Source of the DNA: Drancourtella massiliensis
GTDB taxonomy: Bacteria > Bacillota > Clostridia > Lachnospirales > Lachnospiraceae
NCBI RefSeq assembly: GCF_016900655.1
Contig: NZ_JACJKH010000003.1
Span: 1-64,000 of the forward strand
DNA: 64,000 nt
Direction of reading: 5' to 3'
The translations under genes and the position numbers were made by a program. Shown piece by piece: positions 29,125-38,899 of the stretch. Position 1 is the first letter of the stretch. Every line of letters begins with the position of its first letter. The notes beneath the pieces were generated by a model. That model had not been told where the DNA came from. It saw nothing but the letters and a program-made list of their open reading frames with translations, and did no database searches.

Positions 29125-30150
29125 ATGGAAACTAATGAAAAAATCCTGGAGGTGGAGAACCTTCATGTATCATTTCATACCTATGCCGGAGAAGTCAAAG
29201 CGGTGCGCGGAGTTGATTTTGAACTGAAACGTGGAGAAACACTTGCATTTGTAGGAGAATCCGGATGCGGGAAATCGGTTACGGCAAAATCCATTATGAG
29301 ACTTTTAAAACCTCCGGTTGCGGAGATTAAGCCGGAATCCAGAATTATCTGTAACGGCAGGGATGTAATGAAAATGACCGGAAAGGAACTGTATGCTTTC
29401 CGGGGAGATGAAATCAGCATGATTTTTCAGGATCCAATGACATCCTTGAATCCGACAATGAAAGTCGGAAAACAGATTATGGAAAGCCTGATGCTTCACA
29501 GAAATATGAATAAGAAAGAAGCACGGGAAGAGGCTGTTCGGATGCTTAAGATGGTAAACATTCCAGGCGCGGAAAAAAGAGTGGATAATTATCCGCATGA
29601 AATGTCAGGAGGAATGAGACAGAGAGTTATGATTGCCATGGCTCTTGCATGTAATCCTAAGATTCTGATTGCAGATGAGCCGACAACAGCACTGGATGTT
29701 ACGATTCAAGCGCAGATTATGGATCTGATGCGTGAACTGAAGGAAAAAATGAATACGGCAATTATACTCGTAACGCATGATCTTGGAGTAGTTGCGAATT
29801 TTGCCGACAGGATTCAGGTTATGTATGCAGGACAGATTCTGGAGCGGGGAACCGCAAAAGAAATTTTTTACGAGAGCAGACATCCGTATACATGGGCGCT
29901 GTTAAGTTCTGTACCTAAAAAAGGAAATGAATCCAAAGAGGAACTGTATGCTCTGAAGGGGACACCGCCGGATCTGATTCTGCCATTGAATGAATGTCCT
30001 TTTGCTTCGAGATGTGAATACTGCATGGGAATCTGTAAGGAGCAAAATCCAATGGAAACGTCAATCACTGATACTCATAAGGTTTCGTGCTGGCTGATGC
30101 ATCCAAAGGCACCGAAGGTAAAATCCTTTTACGACAGGGAGGGACGATAA
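29125..30150 (+). CDS. oppD: Peptide ABC transporter ATPase OppD
   Basis: A 341-residue ATPase with Walker A GESGCGKS, signature [11 protein letters not shown], Walker [12 protein letters not shown] and the C-terminal Opp/Dpp region with [14 protein letters not shown], whose cysteines bind an iron-sulfur cluster in related proteins. The ATG at 29125 ([15 protein letters not shown]) follows GGGGAGG. The upstream part of the open frame lies inside oppC. Confidence 0.94.
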   Translation: METNEKILEVENLHVSFHTYAGEVKAVRGVDFELKRGETLAFVGESGCGKSVTAKSIMRLLKPPVAEIKPESRIICNGRDVMKMTGKELYAFRGDEISMIFQDPMTSLNPTMKVGKQIMESLMLHRNMNKKEAREEAVRMLKMVNIPGAEKRVDNYPHEMSGGMRQRVMIAMALACNPKILIADEPTTALDVTIQAQIMDLMRELKEKMNTAIILVTHDLGVVANFADRIQVMYAGQILERGTAKEIFYESRHPYTWALLSSVPKKGNESKEELYALKGTPPDLILPLNECPFASRCEYCMGICKEQNPMETSITDTHKVSCWLMHPKAPKVKSFYDREGR

Positions 30151-31133
30151 TGGAGGAAAAGATGGGAAAAGCACCAAACTCAGAATATATTCTTGAAGCA
30201 GTTGACCTGTGTAAATATTTTAAGGCCGGAAGAAAGCAGTATGTTAAGGCGGTTGACCATGTGAACATCCGCATGAGACACGGAGAGACGCTGGGGCTTG
30301 TAGGAGAATCCGGATGCGGAAAAACAACAACAGGAAGAACAATGATCCGTCTATATGAACCGACTTCGGGAAAGATTCTTTTTGAAGGTCAGGATATTTC
30401 AAAACTGAAGGGGAAAGAACTCCTGCATTTTAAGAAAAATGTACAGATTATTTTTCAGGATCCCTATGCTTCGCTGGATCCACGTATGACGATTGGCGAG
30501 ATTATTTCCGAGGGAATGGATGTTCATATGAAGCTTTCGGAAGAAGAGAAAGAAAAACGTGTCAATGATCTGTTGCGGAAAGTCGGACTGAATACTGAAT
30601 ACGCAAACCGATTTGCACATGAACTGTCCGGCGGGCAGAGACAGAGAATTGGAATTGCACGTGCGCTTGCAGTGGAACCAAAGTTTATAGTCTGCGATGA
30701 ACCGATTTCGGCCCTGGACGTTTCGATTCAGGCACAGGTAGTTAATCTTCTGATGAAACTTCAGCGGGAGATGGGGCTTACATATTTGTTTATCTCTCAC
30801 GATCTGTCAATGATTCAGCATATTTCCGATCGTGTAGGAGTGATGTATCTGGGATCAATCGTGGAACTGGCACCTGAAAAAACAATTTATTCTGCATCGA
30901 AACATCCGTACACACAGGCTCTGATTTCAGCGATTCCGGTTGCGGATCCGGAGGCCGATACCGAGAAAGACCGGATCAAGCTGGAAGGGGAGGTGCCAAG
31001 TCCTCTGAATCCGCCGTCCGGATGTAAATTCAGAACAAGATGCCGGTATGCGACAGAGCGGTGCGCTGCAGAGGCACCGGTACTTCGGGAAGTGGAACCG
31101 GATCATTTTGTGGCGTGCCATCTATGCGAATAA
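30150..31133 (+). CDS. oppF: Peptide ABC transporter ATPase OppF
   Basis: A 327-residue ATPase with Walker A GESGCGKTT, signature ELSGGQRQRIGIARAL, Walker B IVCDEPISALD and a cysteine cluster CKFRTRCRYATERC near the C-terminus. Its ATG overlaps the oppD stop codon by 1 nt (TAATG), with GGGAGGG in front, so translation is coupled. OppD and OppF form the heterodimer that powers peptide import. Confidence 0.94.
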   Translation: MEEKMGKAPNSEYILEAVDLCKYFKAGRKQYVKAVDHVNIRMRHGETLGLVGESGCGKTTTGRTMIRLYEPTSGKILFEGQDISKLKGKELLHFKKNVQIIFQDPYASLDPRMTIGEIISEGMDVHMKLSEEEKEKRVNDLLRKVGLNTEYANRFAHELSGGQRQRIGIARALAVEPKFIVCDEPISALDVSIQAQVVNLLMKLQREMGLTYLFISHDLSMIQHISDRVGVMYLGSIVELAPEKTIYSASKHPYTQALISAIPVADPEADTEKDRIKLEGEVPSPLNPPSGCKFRTRCRYATERCAAEAPVLREVEPDHFVACHLCE

Positions 31134-31151
31134 CAAGGAGCAGGCAGGATT

Positions 31152-32528
31152 ATGATATCATATGAACTGGCAGAAAAAATACTGAACTATGCAGTGACAC
31201 ACGGTGGAGATTATGCAGAAATTTTTGAAGAAGAAAAAACATACTCAAAGATTACTCTGACAAATCAGGAATCCCCCACGATTTTGACGGGACAGGAAGA
31301 AGGAACAGGAATACGGATTCTCAGAGGAACTCAAAGCAGGTATATTGCGGTATCTCATACAGACGAAGCAGAGATTTTTAAGATGATGAAAACGGCTCTG
31401 AAAGACTGGGCGGATGGAAAAGAACATATGGAAAGAAGTGTTTTAAAACAGCCGGAGATCTTTCAGACTCAAGGGGCGAAAAACACTGTAACAGCAGAAA
31501 AAATCCGGCTTTTAAGAGAGTGTGTTCAATCCGGAAAACATGCAGCCTCACATATTGTCAGAATGCAGACTTCCTGTGTAGAGGACTGTCAGACAGTCAG
31601 GCTGATCAACACGGAAGGATGTAATACGCAGGATGAGCGGCGGAAGATGCGCCTCTATATCAAAGCAACTGCCCGGGATGGAAAAGAAAGTGCAGAGAGT
31701 TATACAGGCCCCGGCATTATGGGAGGCATGGAACTTTTCGGGCAGATTGATTTTCGGAAAACGGCAGAAAAGACAGCAAGATCTGCACAGGCACTACTTC
31801 ATGCGAAACCGTGTCCGACAGGCCGGATGCCCGTGATTATTGCAAATGGATTTGGCGGACTTCTCTTTCATGAAGCTTGTGGACATTCGTTAGAGGCTTC
31901 CAGTATGGCAGACAAGGGATCTGAGTTTTCCGGGAAAATCGGGACACAGATTGCTTCAGAAAAAGTAACATTGGTAGATGACGGCACAGTCCCGGGTGGA
32001 TGGGGATCCCTTCACATCGATGATGAAGGGATTCCGACAAGGCGTAATGTACTGATTGAGAAGGGAATTTTAAAAGGATGTCTTGTGGACCGTCTGGATG
32101 GAAGGAGACTGGGAATGCCGCCGACCGGATCAGCACGGAGAGAAAATTACCGGTATGCACCTGTGGCAAGAATGACGAATACTTTTCTGCTTCCGGGAGA
32201 GGATGCTGCGGATGAAATGATCCATTCTGTAACGCGGGGGCTTTATGTAAAAAACATTCACGCAGGATCAGTAAATCCGGTAACCGGGGAATTTAATTTT
32301 TACACGAATGAAACGTTCCTGATTGAAAACGGCCGGATTGTCTGCCCGGTTCACAATGCCACGTTGATTGGAACCGGGAGAGAAATTTTAAGAAAAGTGG
32401 AGATGGTCGGGACAGATCCTGCTATGGGTCAGGGATTTTGCTATGCGGGGAGCGGGGCAGTCTATATCGGTGCAGGCCAGCCAACCGTTAAAATTGCGGA
32501 AATGACAGTCGGAGGAGATGAAGTATGA
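31152..32528 (+). CDS. tldD: TldD-type metalloprotease subunit
   Basis: A 458-residue member of the TldD/PmbA family, with the metal-binding HEACGH (HExxxH) near residue 240 and the C-terminal beta-sandwich. TldD works as a heterodimer with TldE (PmbA) to cleave unfolded or modified peptides such as microcin B17 leader and CcdA. Here it follows the Opp importer by 18 nt and overlaps tldE by 4 nt, suggesting degradation of imported peptides. Confidence 0.92.
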   Translation: MISYELAEKILNYAVTHGGDYAEIFEEEKTYSKITLTNQESPTILTGQEEGTGIRILRGTQSRYIAVSHTDEAEIFKMMKTALKDWADGKEHMERSVLKQPEIFQTQGAKNTVTAEKIRLLRECVQSGKHAASHIVRMQTSCVEDCQTVRLINTEGCNTQDERRKMRLYIKATARDGKESAESYTGPGIMGGMELFGQIDFRKTAEKTARSAQALLHAKPCPTGRMPVIIANGFGGLLFHEACGHSLEASSMADKGSEFSGKIGTQIASEKVTLVDDGTVPGGWGSLHIDDEGIPTRRNVLIEKGILKGCLVDRLDGRRLGMPPTGSARRENYRYAPVARMTNTFLLPGEDAADEMIHSVTRGLYVKNIHAGSVNPVTGEFNFYTNETFLIENGRIVCPVHNATLIGTGREILRKVEMVGTDPAMGQGFCYAGSGAVYIGAGQPTVKIAEMTVGGDEV

Positions 32529-33874
32529 CAGAGGCAGAAAAAAGGCTGGAGCAGATCAGAAGCTTGACGGAAACATTGAAAAGAGAAGGGTTTCAGGATA
32601 TCTGCTATTATATGATCCGGACGCAAAGGGTTCAGATCTCTGTATTTCCCGGGGCTTCAATCAGACAGGAAGAGATGAATGATACTATGTACAGTATTGA
32701 AGCGTCCTACAAGGGGAAGAAAAGCAGAATGTACACCAATCATCCGGAGGAGACGAAACGGGTTATACAAGTCCTGAAAGAATCGGCAGAGGTATATGGA
32801 CAGGCAGAAAACGCCGGCCTGATTTATGATGAGTGTACAACGGAAGACATTTCTTTTTTCTGGAATGAACCGGAAGAGATTATCCGTACTGTCAGGAAGG
32901 CGTGGGAAAAAACAAAAGACGCATCACTGATTTTGCTTGTTCAAAAATGTTGTTATGAACAGAATTTTCGAGAAATCTGGATGATCGATGAACAGATGCA
33001 CCGTGTATGTGATACAGATGGATATCACTGTTTTAACATCCGCATTGCAGCCGGAAAAGACGGGACAAGATCCAGTGCATCAGACTGTATTTACGGAAAA
33101 AATCTGCAGATGATGGAGATAGAACACTGTGTAGACCGTGTGATATGTGAAGCACAGAATTCGCTTGGAGGCGAGAAACTTGTTTCAGGCAGATATTCTG
33201 TCATTCTTGGAGGAAATGTGGCTGCAGAACTTCTGGAAGCGTTTCTGCCTGCATTTTATGCGGAAAATCTGCAAAGAGATGACAGCCCTCTGAAAGGAAA
33301 ATGGAAAAAACAGATTGCTTCATCTGGTATCTGGATGAAAGAAATCCCTGAATTTGATAAGGGAAGAATTCACAGAACCGTAGATGATGAAGGCATACCG
33401 GTAACAGAAAAAACACTGATCCAAAATGGAATTTTCGTACAGAAACTGTACAATCGGGAGACAGCACAAAAAGACGGAGTGCCAAGTACAGGAAATGGAT
33501 TCCGCCCGTCTGTTCAGAGTGATGTGGAGACGGGAATTACCAATGTTGTTCTGGGAATGAAAGAGGAGCAGACTTCTTCACGCAGCGGTCTGGAAATGGA
33601 AATGAAAGAGGGCATTCTTGTAACAAGGGTAGATGGAGTATTTGCGGGAGCAGACAGTACAACGGGAAAGTTTTCTCTGATTGCAGGTGGAAGGGTGGTC
33701 CGAAATGGAAGAGAAGCAGAAACATTTCGTGAAGTAACGATTTCGGGCGATTTCTTTGAGTGCCTGGGCAGCATCAAAAAGACAGGCGATGAACTCTATA
33801 CAACAGAACCGGGAGCTATGAGTGTACTGGCACCGGATCTTTGGACGGGAAAACTGACAGTATCAGGAAAATAA
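32525..33874 (+). CDS. pmbA: TldE/PmbA-type protease subunit
   Basis: A 449-residue partner of TldD, with the same fold but no HExxxH, as expected for the non-catalytic subunit. The conserved DDEGIPVTEKTLIQNG (compare DDEGIPTRRNVLIEKG in TldD) shows the family relation. Its ATG overlaps the tldD stop by ATGA, so the two chains are made in equal amounts. Confidence 0.9.
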   Translation: MTEAEKRLEQIRSLTETLKREGFQDICYYMIRTQRVQISVFPGASIRQEEMNDTMYSIEASYKGKKSRMYTNHPEETKRVIQVLKESAEVYGQAENAGLIYDECTTEDISFFWNEPEEIIRTVRKAWEKTKDASLILLVQKCCYEQNFREIWMIDEQMHRVCDTDGYHCFNIRIAAGKDGTRSSASDCIYGKNLQMMEIEHCVDRVICEAQNSLGGEKLVSGRYSVILGGNVAAELLEAFLPAFYAENLQRDDSPLKGKWKKQIASSGIWMKEIPEFDKGRIHRTVDDEGIPVTEKTLIQNGIFVQKLYNRETAQKDGVPSTGNGFRPSVQSDVETGITNVVLGMKEEQTSSRSGLEMEMKEGILVTRVDGVFAGADSTTGKFSLIAGGRVVRNGREAETFREVTISGDFFECLGSIKKTGDELYTTEPGAMSVLAPDLWTGKLTVSGK

Positions 33875-33889
33875 CAGGAGGATCATGAG

Positions 33890-34933
33890 ATGGAGCAGTA
33901 TCAGACATGGATTTTGGAAAAACTACAGGAATTGACAGCGATCGACAGCCCGACCGGTTTTACAGGGCGTGTGACAGACTATCTGGTGGAAGAATATCAG
34001 AAAATGGGATATGAACCAGTCAGAACTTACAAAGGAGGCATATTGATAGATCTTGGCGGAACTGAGAAAGAAGCAGTTCTGACAGCCTCTCATGTAGATA
34101 CATTAGGAGCAGTGACAGCAGAAATTAAAGAGAACGGCCGACTGAAACTCTCGCCGGTGGGAGCACTTTGTGCCAGTACACTGGAGACAGAAAACTGCCG
34201 GATCTATACCAGATTTGGAGAGGTTTACGAAGGCACCTGTCAGCTTGTCAATGCGTCTTCTCACGTAAATGGAGAATTCAGCCAGACTGTACGCACTTAT
34301 CAGAATATAGAAATTGTACTGGATGAGAATGTCCGCTCAGGTGAAGATGTCCGGAAACTCGGAATCGATAATGGAGACTATGTCTGCTTCGATCCCGTCA
34401 CGAAAATCACAAAAAGCGGGTATATCAAGAGCAGATTTTTGGATGACAAGTTAAGTGCGGCGGTTTTGATGGGATATGCGAAATTTCTGAAAGATACAAA
34501 ACGGACACCGAAACGAAAAGTATATCAATATTTTACAGTATTTGAGGAAATCGGACATGGTGCAAGCGCATCTGTCCCGGAAGATGTAACGGATGTGATT
34601 TCTGTTGATATGGGCTGTGTGGGCGAAGGGATTTCGTGCACAGAGAAAGAGGTATCAATATGTGCCAAAGACAGCGGAGGACCATATCACTATGATCTTA
34701 CAACGGAATTGATTAAAACAGCAAGAGAACATGAGATTTCCTACGCTGTAGATGTGTATCCGTTTTATACATCTGACGTAGAAGCAACTCTTAAAAGTGG
34801 TTATGATATCCGGCACGCACTGATCGGACCGGGTGTCTATGCATCGCATGGATATGAAAGAAGTCATATAAATGGAATGATGAATACATTTCGTCTGCTG
34901 AGTGCATATCTCGGAACAGAGGAACAGGATTAA
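33890..34933 (+). CDS. M42 family aminopeptidase
   Basis: A 347-residue zinc aminopeptidase of the M42 (PepA/FrvX) type, which assembles into dodecameric shells. Metal and catalytic residues are visible as HVDT (near residue 67), VFEEIGHGAS and VDMG, and the late SHGYERSHI. It cuts residues from peptide N-termini. It is the last gene of the peptide-uptake operon and ends at a strong terminator. Confidence 0.92.
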   Translation: MEQYQTWILEKLQELTAIDSPTGFTGRVTDYLVEEYQKMGYEPVRTYKGGILIDLGGTEKEAVLTASHVDTLGAVTAEIKENGRLKLSPVGALCASTLETENCRIYTRFGEVYEGTCQLVNASSHVNGEFSQTVRTYQNIEIVLDENVRSGEDVRKLGIDNGDYVCFDPVTKITKSGYIKSRFLDDKLSAAVLMGYAKFLKDTKRTPKRKVYQYFTVFEEIGHGASASVPEDVTDVISVDMGCVGEGISCTEKEVSICAKDSGGPYHYDLTTELIKTAREHEISYAVDVYPFYTSDVEATLKSGYDIRHALIGPGVYASHGYERSHINGMMNTFRLLSAYLGTEEQD

Positions 34934-34980
34934 AAATAAAACGGCAAAACAGGAAGCATATATCAGAAGATTGAAAGTAT

Positions 34981-35029
34981 AAAGCAGAACCGGAGCCACG
35001 GATTAGAAGGACACCGGTTCTGCTTTTTC
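34981..35029 (+). terminator. Terminator of the opp-tld-M42 operon
   Basis: AAAGCAGAACCGG at 34981 pairs with CCGGTTCTGCTTT at 35014, followed by further T. Confidence 0.85.
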
Positions 35030-35133
35030 TTGTATGCATATGGAAAGTCAGGTATAATGGGCGGTAGAAAGCAGATCAATGAATGATCTGCGGTAACAGA
35101 ACTGTGTATTATGGCACAAAAGGGGAAGAAACG

Positions 35134-36837
35134 ATGAAGAAAAATGATTTTGTGACACTGACAATAGAGGATATTGGCGTAGGAGGAGAAGGAATCGGGA
35201 AAGCCGAAGGGATGACTTTCTTTGTGAAGGATGCGGTTGTCGGCGATGTGATCGAGGCAAGAATCACAAAGCTGAAGAAGAATTACGGTTATGCCAGATT
35301 GATGAAAATTATCAAGCCGTCTGAAAAAAGGAAAGAGGCAAAATGCCCTGTGGCAAGACAGTGCGGTGGATGCCAGATTCAGGAGATGGACTATAAAGAA
35401 CAACTGAAATTCAAGGGGCGGAAAGTCCGGAATAATCTGGAGCGGATCGGAGGATTTGAAAGCACACTGCTTGATGCTGTTATGGAGCCGATCTGTGGAA
35501 TGGAGGAACCATTTCATTATAGGAATAAAGCACAGTATCCGATCGGAACTGACAGGGACGGGAATCCGGTAGCCGGCTTTTATGCAGGACGGACCCACCA
35601 GATTATTCCAAACACGGTTTGTGCACTTGGCAAGGAGATCAACACCGAAGTCCTGAACATTGTCCTTGGGTTTATGAAAGAATTTCATGTTACTGCCTAC
35701 GATGAAGGAACGGGAACAGGGCTGTTCCGCCATGTTCTGATCCGAAGTGGATTTAAGACAGGCGAGATCATGGTCTGTCTGATCGTAAATGGAACACAGA
35801 TTCCGCATGTGGAGACTCTGACAGAACGACTGACAAAGCTTCCGGGAATGACCAGCATTACGATGAACATCAATTGTGAAAATACCAATGTTATTATGGG
35901 AAAAGAGATCCGGCTTCTCTGGGGACAGGAGTATATCACAGATTATATCGGAGAAATCAAATATCAGATTTCACCACTTTCTTTCTACCAGGTGAATCCG
36001 GTGCAGACAGAAGTTCTTTACGGGCTGGCCTGTGAATACGCAGGACTGACCGGGCAGGAGACCGTATGGGATCTTTACTGTGGAATTGGAACGATTTCGC
36101 TTTTCCTTGCCCAAAAAGCAAAACAGGTTTACGGAGTTGAGATTATTCCGCAGGCGATTGAAGATGCCAGAAAAAATGCAGAGATCAATGGCATCACAAA
36201 TGCCGAATTTTATGTTGGAAAAGCAGAAGAAGTGCTGCCGGACTATTATAGAAAGTATGAAGAGTCAAATCCGGGCAGCCGTGCTCATGCGGATGTGATT
36301 GTGGTGGACCCGCCGAGAAAAGGATGCGATGAGACGTTGCTTGAGACGATGGTAAACATGGAACCGGACCGGATCGTATATGTGAGCTGTGATTCCGCAA
36401 CACTGGCAAGGGATCTAAAGTATCTGTGTGAGAACGGGTATGAATTGAAAAAAGTACGGCCGGCGGATATGTTTCCGATGACGGTGCACGTAGAGACGGT
36501 TGTACTGCTTTCCCACAAAAAACCGGATGGACATATCAACGTAAAAGTCGAGTTTGGTGAAGGTGAAGGTAAAGTACCGCTGGATAATATCGCAAAGAGA
36601 GCCGAGGCGTACAAGCCGAAAGAGCGAGTTACATACAAAATGATAAAGGAATACATAGAAGCTAAATATGGTTTCAAAGTACATACTGCTTATATAGCAG
36701 AGGTAAAGAGAAGTCTGGGCTTGCCGATGTATGACGCTCCTAATGCAGTAGAAGAATTGAAACATCCGAGGAAACATCCGACAGTGGAGAAGGTGGAAGC
36801 TATCAAAGATGCATTGAAGCATTTTGAGGTTATTTAA
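35134..36837 (+). CDS. rlmD: 23S rRNA (uracil-5)-methyltransferase RlmD with appended C-terminal module
   Basis: A 567-residue SAM-dependent methyltransferase (RumA/TrmA family) making m5U in 23S rRNA. It has an N-terminal TRAM-like domain, a CPVARQCGGC iron-sulfur cysteine cluster, the SAM motif YCGIGTISLFLA, and the catalytic Cys loop VYVSCDSATLARDL. The normal protein ends shortly after the conserved HVETVVLL (36487-36510, residue 452 on). Here about 107 more residues follow, which resemble the C-terminus of the recombinase at 52.6 kb. That tail is probably contributed by an integrated element. The ATG at 35134 is chosen over upstream codons for its AGGGGAAGAA site and family start. Confidence 0.9.
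   Translation: MKKNDFVTLTIEDIGVGGEGIGKAEGMTFFVKDAVVGDVIEARITKLKKNYGYARLMKIIKPSEKRKEAKCPVARQCGGCQIQEMDYKEQLKFKGRKVRNNLERIGGFESTLLDAVMEPICGMEEPFHYRNKAQYPIGTDRDGNPVAGFYAGRTHQIIPNTVCALGKEINTEVLNIVLGFMKEFHVTAYDEGTGTGLFRHVLIRSGFKTGEIMVCLIVNGTQIPHVETLTERLTKLPGMTSITMNINCENTNVIMGKEIRLLWGQEYITDYIGEIKYQISPLSFYQVNPVQTEVLYGLACEYAGLTGQETVWDLYCGIGTISLFLAQKAKQVYGVEIIPQAIEDARKNAEINGITNAEFYVGKAEEVLPDYYRKYEESNPGSRAHADVIVVDPPRKGCDETLLETMVNMEPDRIVYVSCDSATLARDLKYLCENGYELKKVRPADMFPMTVHVETVVLLSHKKPDGHINVKVEFGEGEGKVPLDNIAKRAEAYKPKERVTYKMIKEYIEAKYGFKVHTAYIAEVKRSLGLPMYDAPNAVEELKHPRKHPTVEKVEAIKDALKHFEVI
36487..36513 (+). other. Likely serine-recombinase attachment site in rlmD (left junction)
   Basis: The codons for HVETVVLLS are the conserved rlmD/rumA 3' site known to receive elements with serine recombinases in streptococci and relatives. 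Downstream of it the reading frame continues into a foreign-looking tail instead of stopping. I searched by eye for a second exact copy further down the window and found none, so the right junction is lost or diverged. Confidence 0.5.
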
Positions 36838-36841
36838 AACC

Positions 36842-36880
36842 ATAAGCGTATCATTAGAAATAGTGATGCGCTTATTTTTT
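36842..36880 (+). terminator. Terminator after rlmD
   Basis: ATAAGCGTATCA pairs with TGATGCGCTTAT (one mismatch), followed by a T-run. Confidence 0.8.
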
Positions 36881-36993
36881 GCTTCTAATGCGGCGACTGC
36901 TTGAGAAAATCACGGTTTATGGTGAATGATTTGAGGTGGAGTTAAAATCTGGTACGAAGGTGGATGTGGAAAGGTAAATAACAGAATGGAGGA

Positions 36994-37091
36994 GGTACCT
37001 TGTGCCTTTTGAAATAGCTATAAGATGCTTTTTAATAGGCTGTTATTTTTAGAGAAGGTAGCTTGTGCTTATCAACCATAGAGTTTATAAT
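36994..37091 (+). promoter_or_regulatory. Promoter of the XRE/SEFIR operon with a direct repeat
   Basis: TTGTGC (37063) and TATAAT (37086) are 17 nt apart. The -35 box is part of GGTAGCTTGTGCTT (37057-37070), a near copy of GGTACCTTGTGCCT at 36994, 63 bp upstream. The small XRE product encoded next would be the natural ligand of the repeats. Confidence 0.5.
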
Positions 37092-37116
37092 TGTACTATG
37101 CTGATGGAGGTGGAAA

Positions 37117-37341
37117 ATGACAACATCGGATATGATCAGAGAATTGTGTGACAGAATGAATATCAGCCTTGCAGAACTTTGCAGACGGATTGGACAGACT
37201 CCGCAGAATTTTAATAAGAAGTTGCAGCGTGGCACTGTATCCTTTGAGGAAATGGCGAAGATTGCAGAGGTGTTACAGGTCGGATATGAGCAGACGTTTG
37301 TGTTGCAGGATGGATATGAAATCAAAATGGGAAGTAAGTAG
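37117..37341 (+). CDS. Small XRE-type DNA-binding protein
   Basis: A 74-residue single-domain helix-turn-helix protein (ISLAELCRRIGQTPQNFNKKL). It has no other domain. The ATG follows GGAGG. It sits 13 nt upstream of the SEFIR gene, so I infer that it is the regulator of that operon, as is common for defence modules whose effector must be kept silent. Confidence 0.85.
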   Translation: MTTSDMIRELCDRMNISLAELCRRIGQTPQNFNKKLQRGTVSFEEMAKIAEVLQVGYEQTFVLQDGYEIKMGSK

Positions 37342-37354
37342 GAGGAAATATACA

Positions 37355-38803
37355 TTGAAAGAAGACAGGATACCAAAGATATTTATATCATATTCTTGGA
37401 GTAGTGATGCGTTAGTGCTAGAATTGGCACAGAGACTGGTTTCGCATGGGGTTGATGTTGTTCTTGATAAGTGGGATTTGAAAGAAGGTCAAGATAAATA
37501 TGCGTTTATGGAACGTTGTGTTAATGATCCTGAGATAACAAAGGTTCTAATTATTTGCGATAAAGTGTATGCACAGAAGGCGAATGATCGTACCGGAGGA
37601 GTAGGAGATGAAACTGTGATTATTTCCAGTGAAATCTATGGAAATATGAAACAAGAAAAATTCATTCCTGTTATAGCAGAAAAAAGCGAGGATGGGAAAC
37701 CATATGTTCCTACATATATAAAAACAAGAATATATATTGATTTGTCTGATCCGGAGACGTATGAGATAGAGTATGAGAAACTTCTTCGTAATATCTATGA
37801 AAAACCGCAATTTACAAAACCAAAGTTAGGAAAAATGCCCGAATGGCTTGACGAAGAGAAAACAGATTTTTTTCAACTAAAGGATTTAATTCGTCAAATA
37901 CGTGGAAGTAATACAGATAATAAAAGAAAAAGTTGTATATCCCGATTTCAAATAACACACATCGAAGTTTTAAAGGAATATATTGAAAAGAATGCTAGTC
38001 CAGAACGAGTATACGAAATATTTTTAAATACCAAGCCAGTGAGAGATTTCTTTTTAGAGTTTGTAGAAACCCTTGCAGAGACAGGAACAGATTATGCAGA
38101 GATAATAGCCGAGGGCTTTGAAACAATGTATAACCAATTGACTTGTATCAAAACATTTGAACCAAATGCGAATTCAGCTTCTCAAGACGACTTAGATATA
38201 TTTAAAATCTATATATGGGAATTATTTATATGTGTTATTGCTTTCATGCGTCATATTAAAGATTATGCAGCAATAAACGAAATGCTTACATATACATATT
38301 TTTTAGAAACAAGCATATTTGGAGGAGCTATTAAGCCAAACAATTATACAGCTTTTAGACATCATAGCCGCATCATTGAGGAGTGTTATAAGCCAAAAAC
38401 GGAAATGAAAAATAAATATACTCTTATGGGTGATGTTATTTGTAGTCAGAGAGAAAAACTTCCAATTTACACAGGAGAAGCTATTGCTGAAGCAGATTTA
38501 TTCCTTTATCAAGTATGTAATGCTTATGAGTTGTCAGAAAATGAACAGAGCTGGCATAAAGCGTATTGGTTTCCAACATGTTATGTTTATGTTAAGAACA
38601 TGCCTATTGAATGGGAAAAAATGAAATCCCGAAGATATTGTGATAAGATGATGGTGTTGTTTGGTGTAGACAGTTTAGAAGCTTTAAAGACGGTTATCAG
38701 TAGATGTACATTTGATAGTAAAATGAAGTACCCTAGGAGTTGGGATGCAGCACCAGCAATATTAAATTGCATTCAAGTTGAGGATATAGGTACGTTGAGT
38801 TAA
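37355..38803 (+). CDS. SEFIR (TIR-like) domain protein, probable defence effector
   Basis: A 482-residue protein from a TTG at 37355, placed behind GGAGG with 9-nt spacing; the longer open frame overlaps the XRE gene and is rejected. Residues 5-150 are a SEFIR domain, the bacterial relative of TIR (PKIFISYSWSSDALVLELAQ, VVLDKWDLKEGQDKYAFMER, VLIICDKVYAQKA, FIPVI). The remaining 330 residues are helical, AT-rich-coded and unrecognised, and may sense the trigger. Single SEFIR proteins are known to stop phage by NAD depletion. Here it is paired with a SIR2 gene 96 nt downstream. Confidence 0.82.
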   Translation: MKEDRIPKIFISYSWSSDALVLELAQRLVSHGVDVVLDKWDLKEGQDKYAFMERCVNDPEITKVLIICDKVYAQKANDRTGGVGDETVIISSEIYGNMKQEKFIPVIAEKSEDGKPYVPTYIKTRIYIDLSDPETYEIEYEKLLRNIYEKPQFTKPKLGKMPEWLDEEKTDFFQLKDLIRQIRGSNTDNKRKSCISRFQITHIEVLKEYIEKNASPERVYEIFLNTKPVRDFFLEFVETLAETGTDYAEIIAEGFETMYNQLTCIKTFEPNANSASQDDLDIFKIYIWELFICVIAFMRHIKDYAAINEMLTYTYFLETSIFGGAIKPNNYTAFRHHSRIIEECYKPKTEMKNKYTLMGDVICSQREKLPIYTGEAIAEADLFLYQVCNAYELSENEQSWHKAYWFPTCYVYVKNMPIEWEKMKSRRYCDKMMVLFGVDSLEALKTVISRCTFDSKMKYPRSWDAAPAILNCIQVEDIGTLS

Positions 38804-38899
38804 TATTTTAATTTTGAGGATAAATATTAGTCTTTTTACAAGTTTGTTTTTTATTTTACTGAGTGGATTTTAGATAAGAAAATGAGAGAAGGGGTGTCT

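Noticed and set aside
37169-37354. Upstream extension of the SEFIR gene to 37169
   Set aside because: It overlaps the XRE gene in another frame. A TTG at 37355 with GGAGG gives a normal SEFIR N-terminus.
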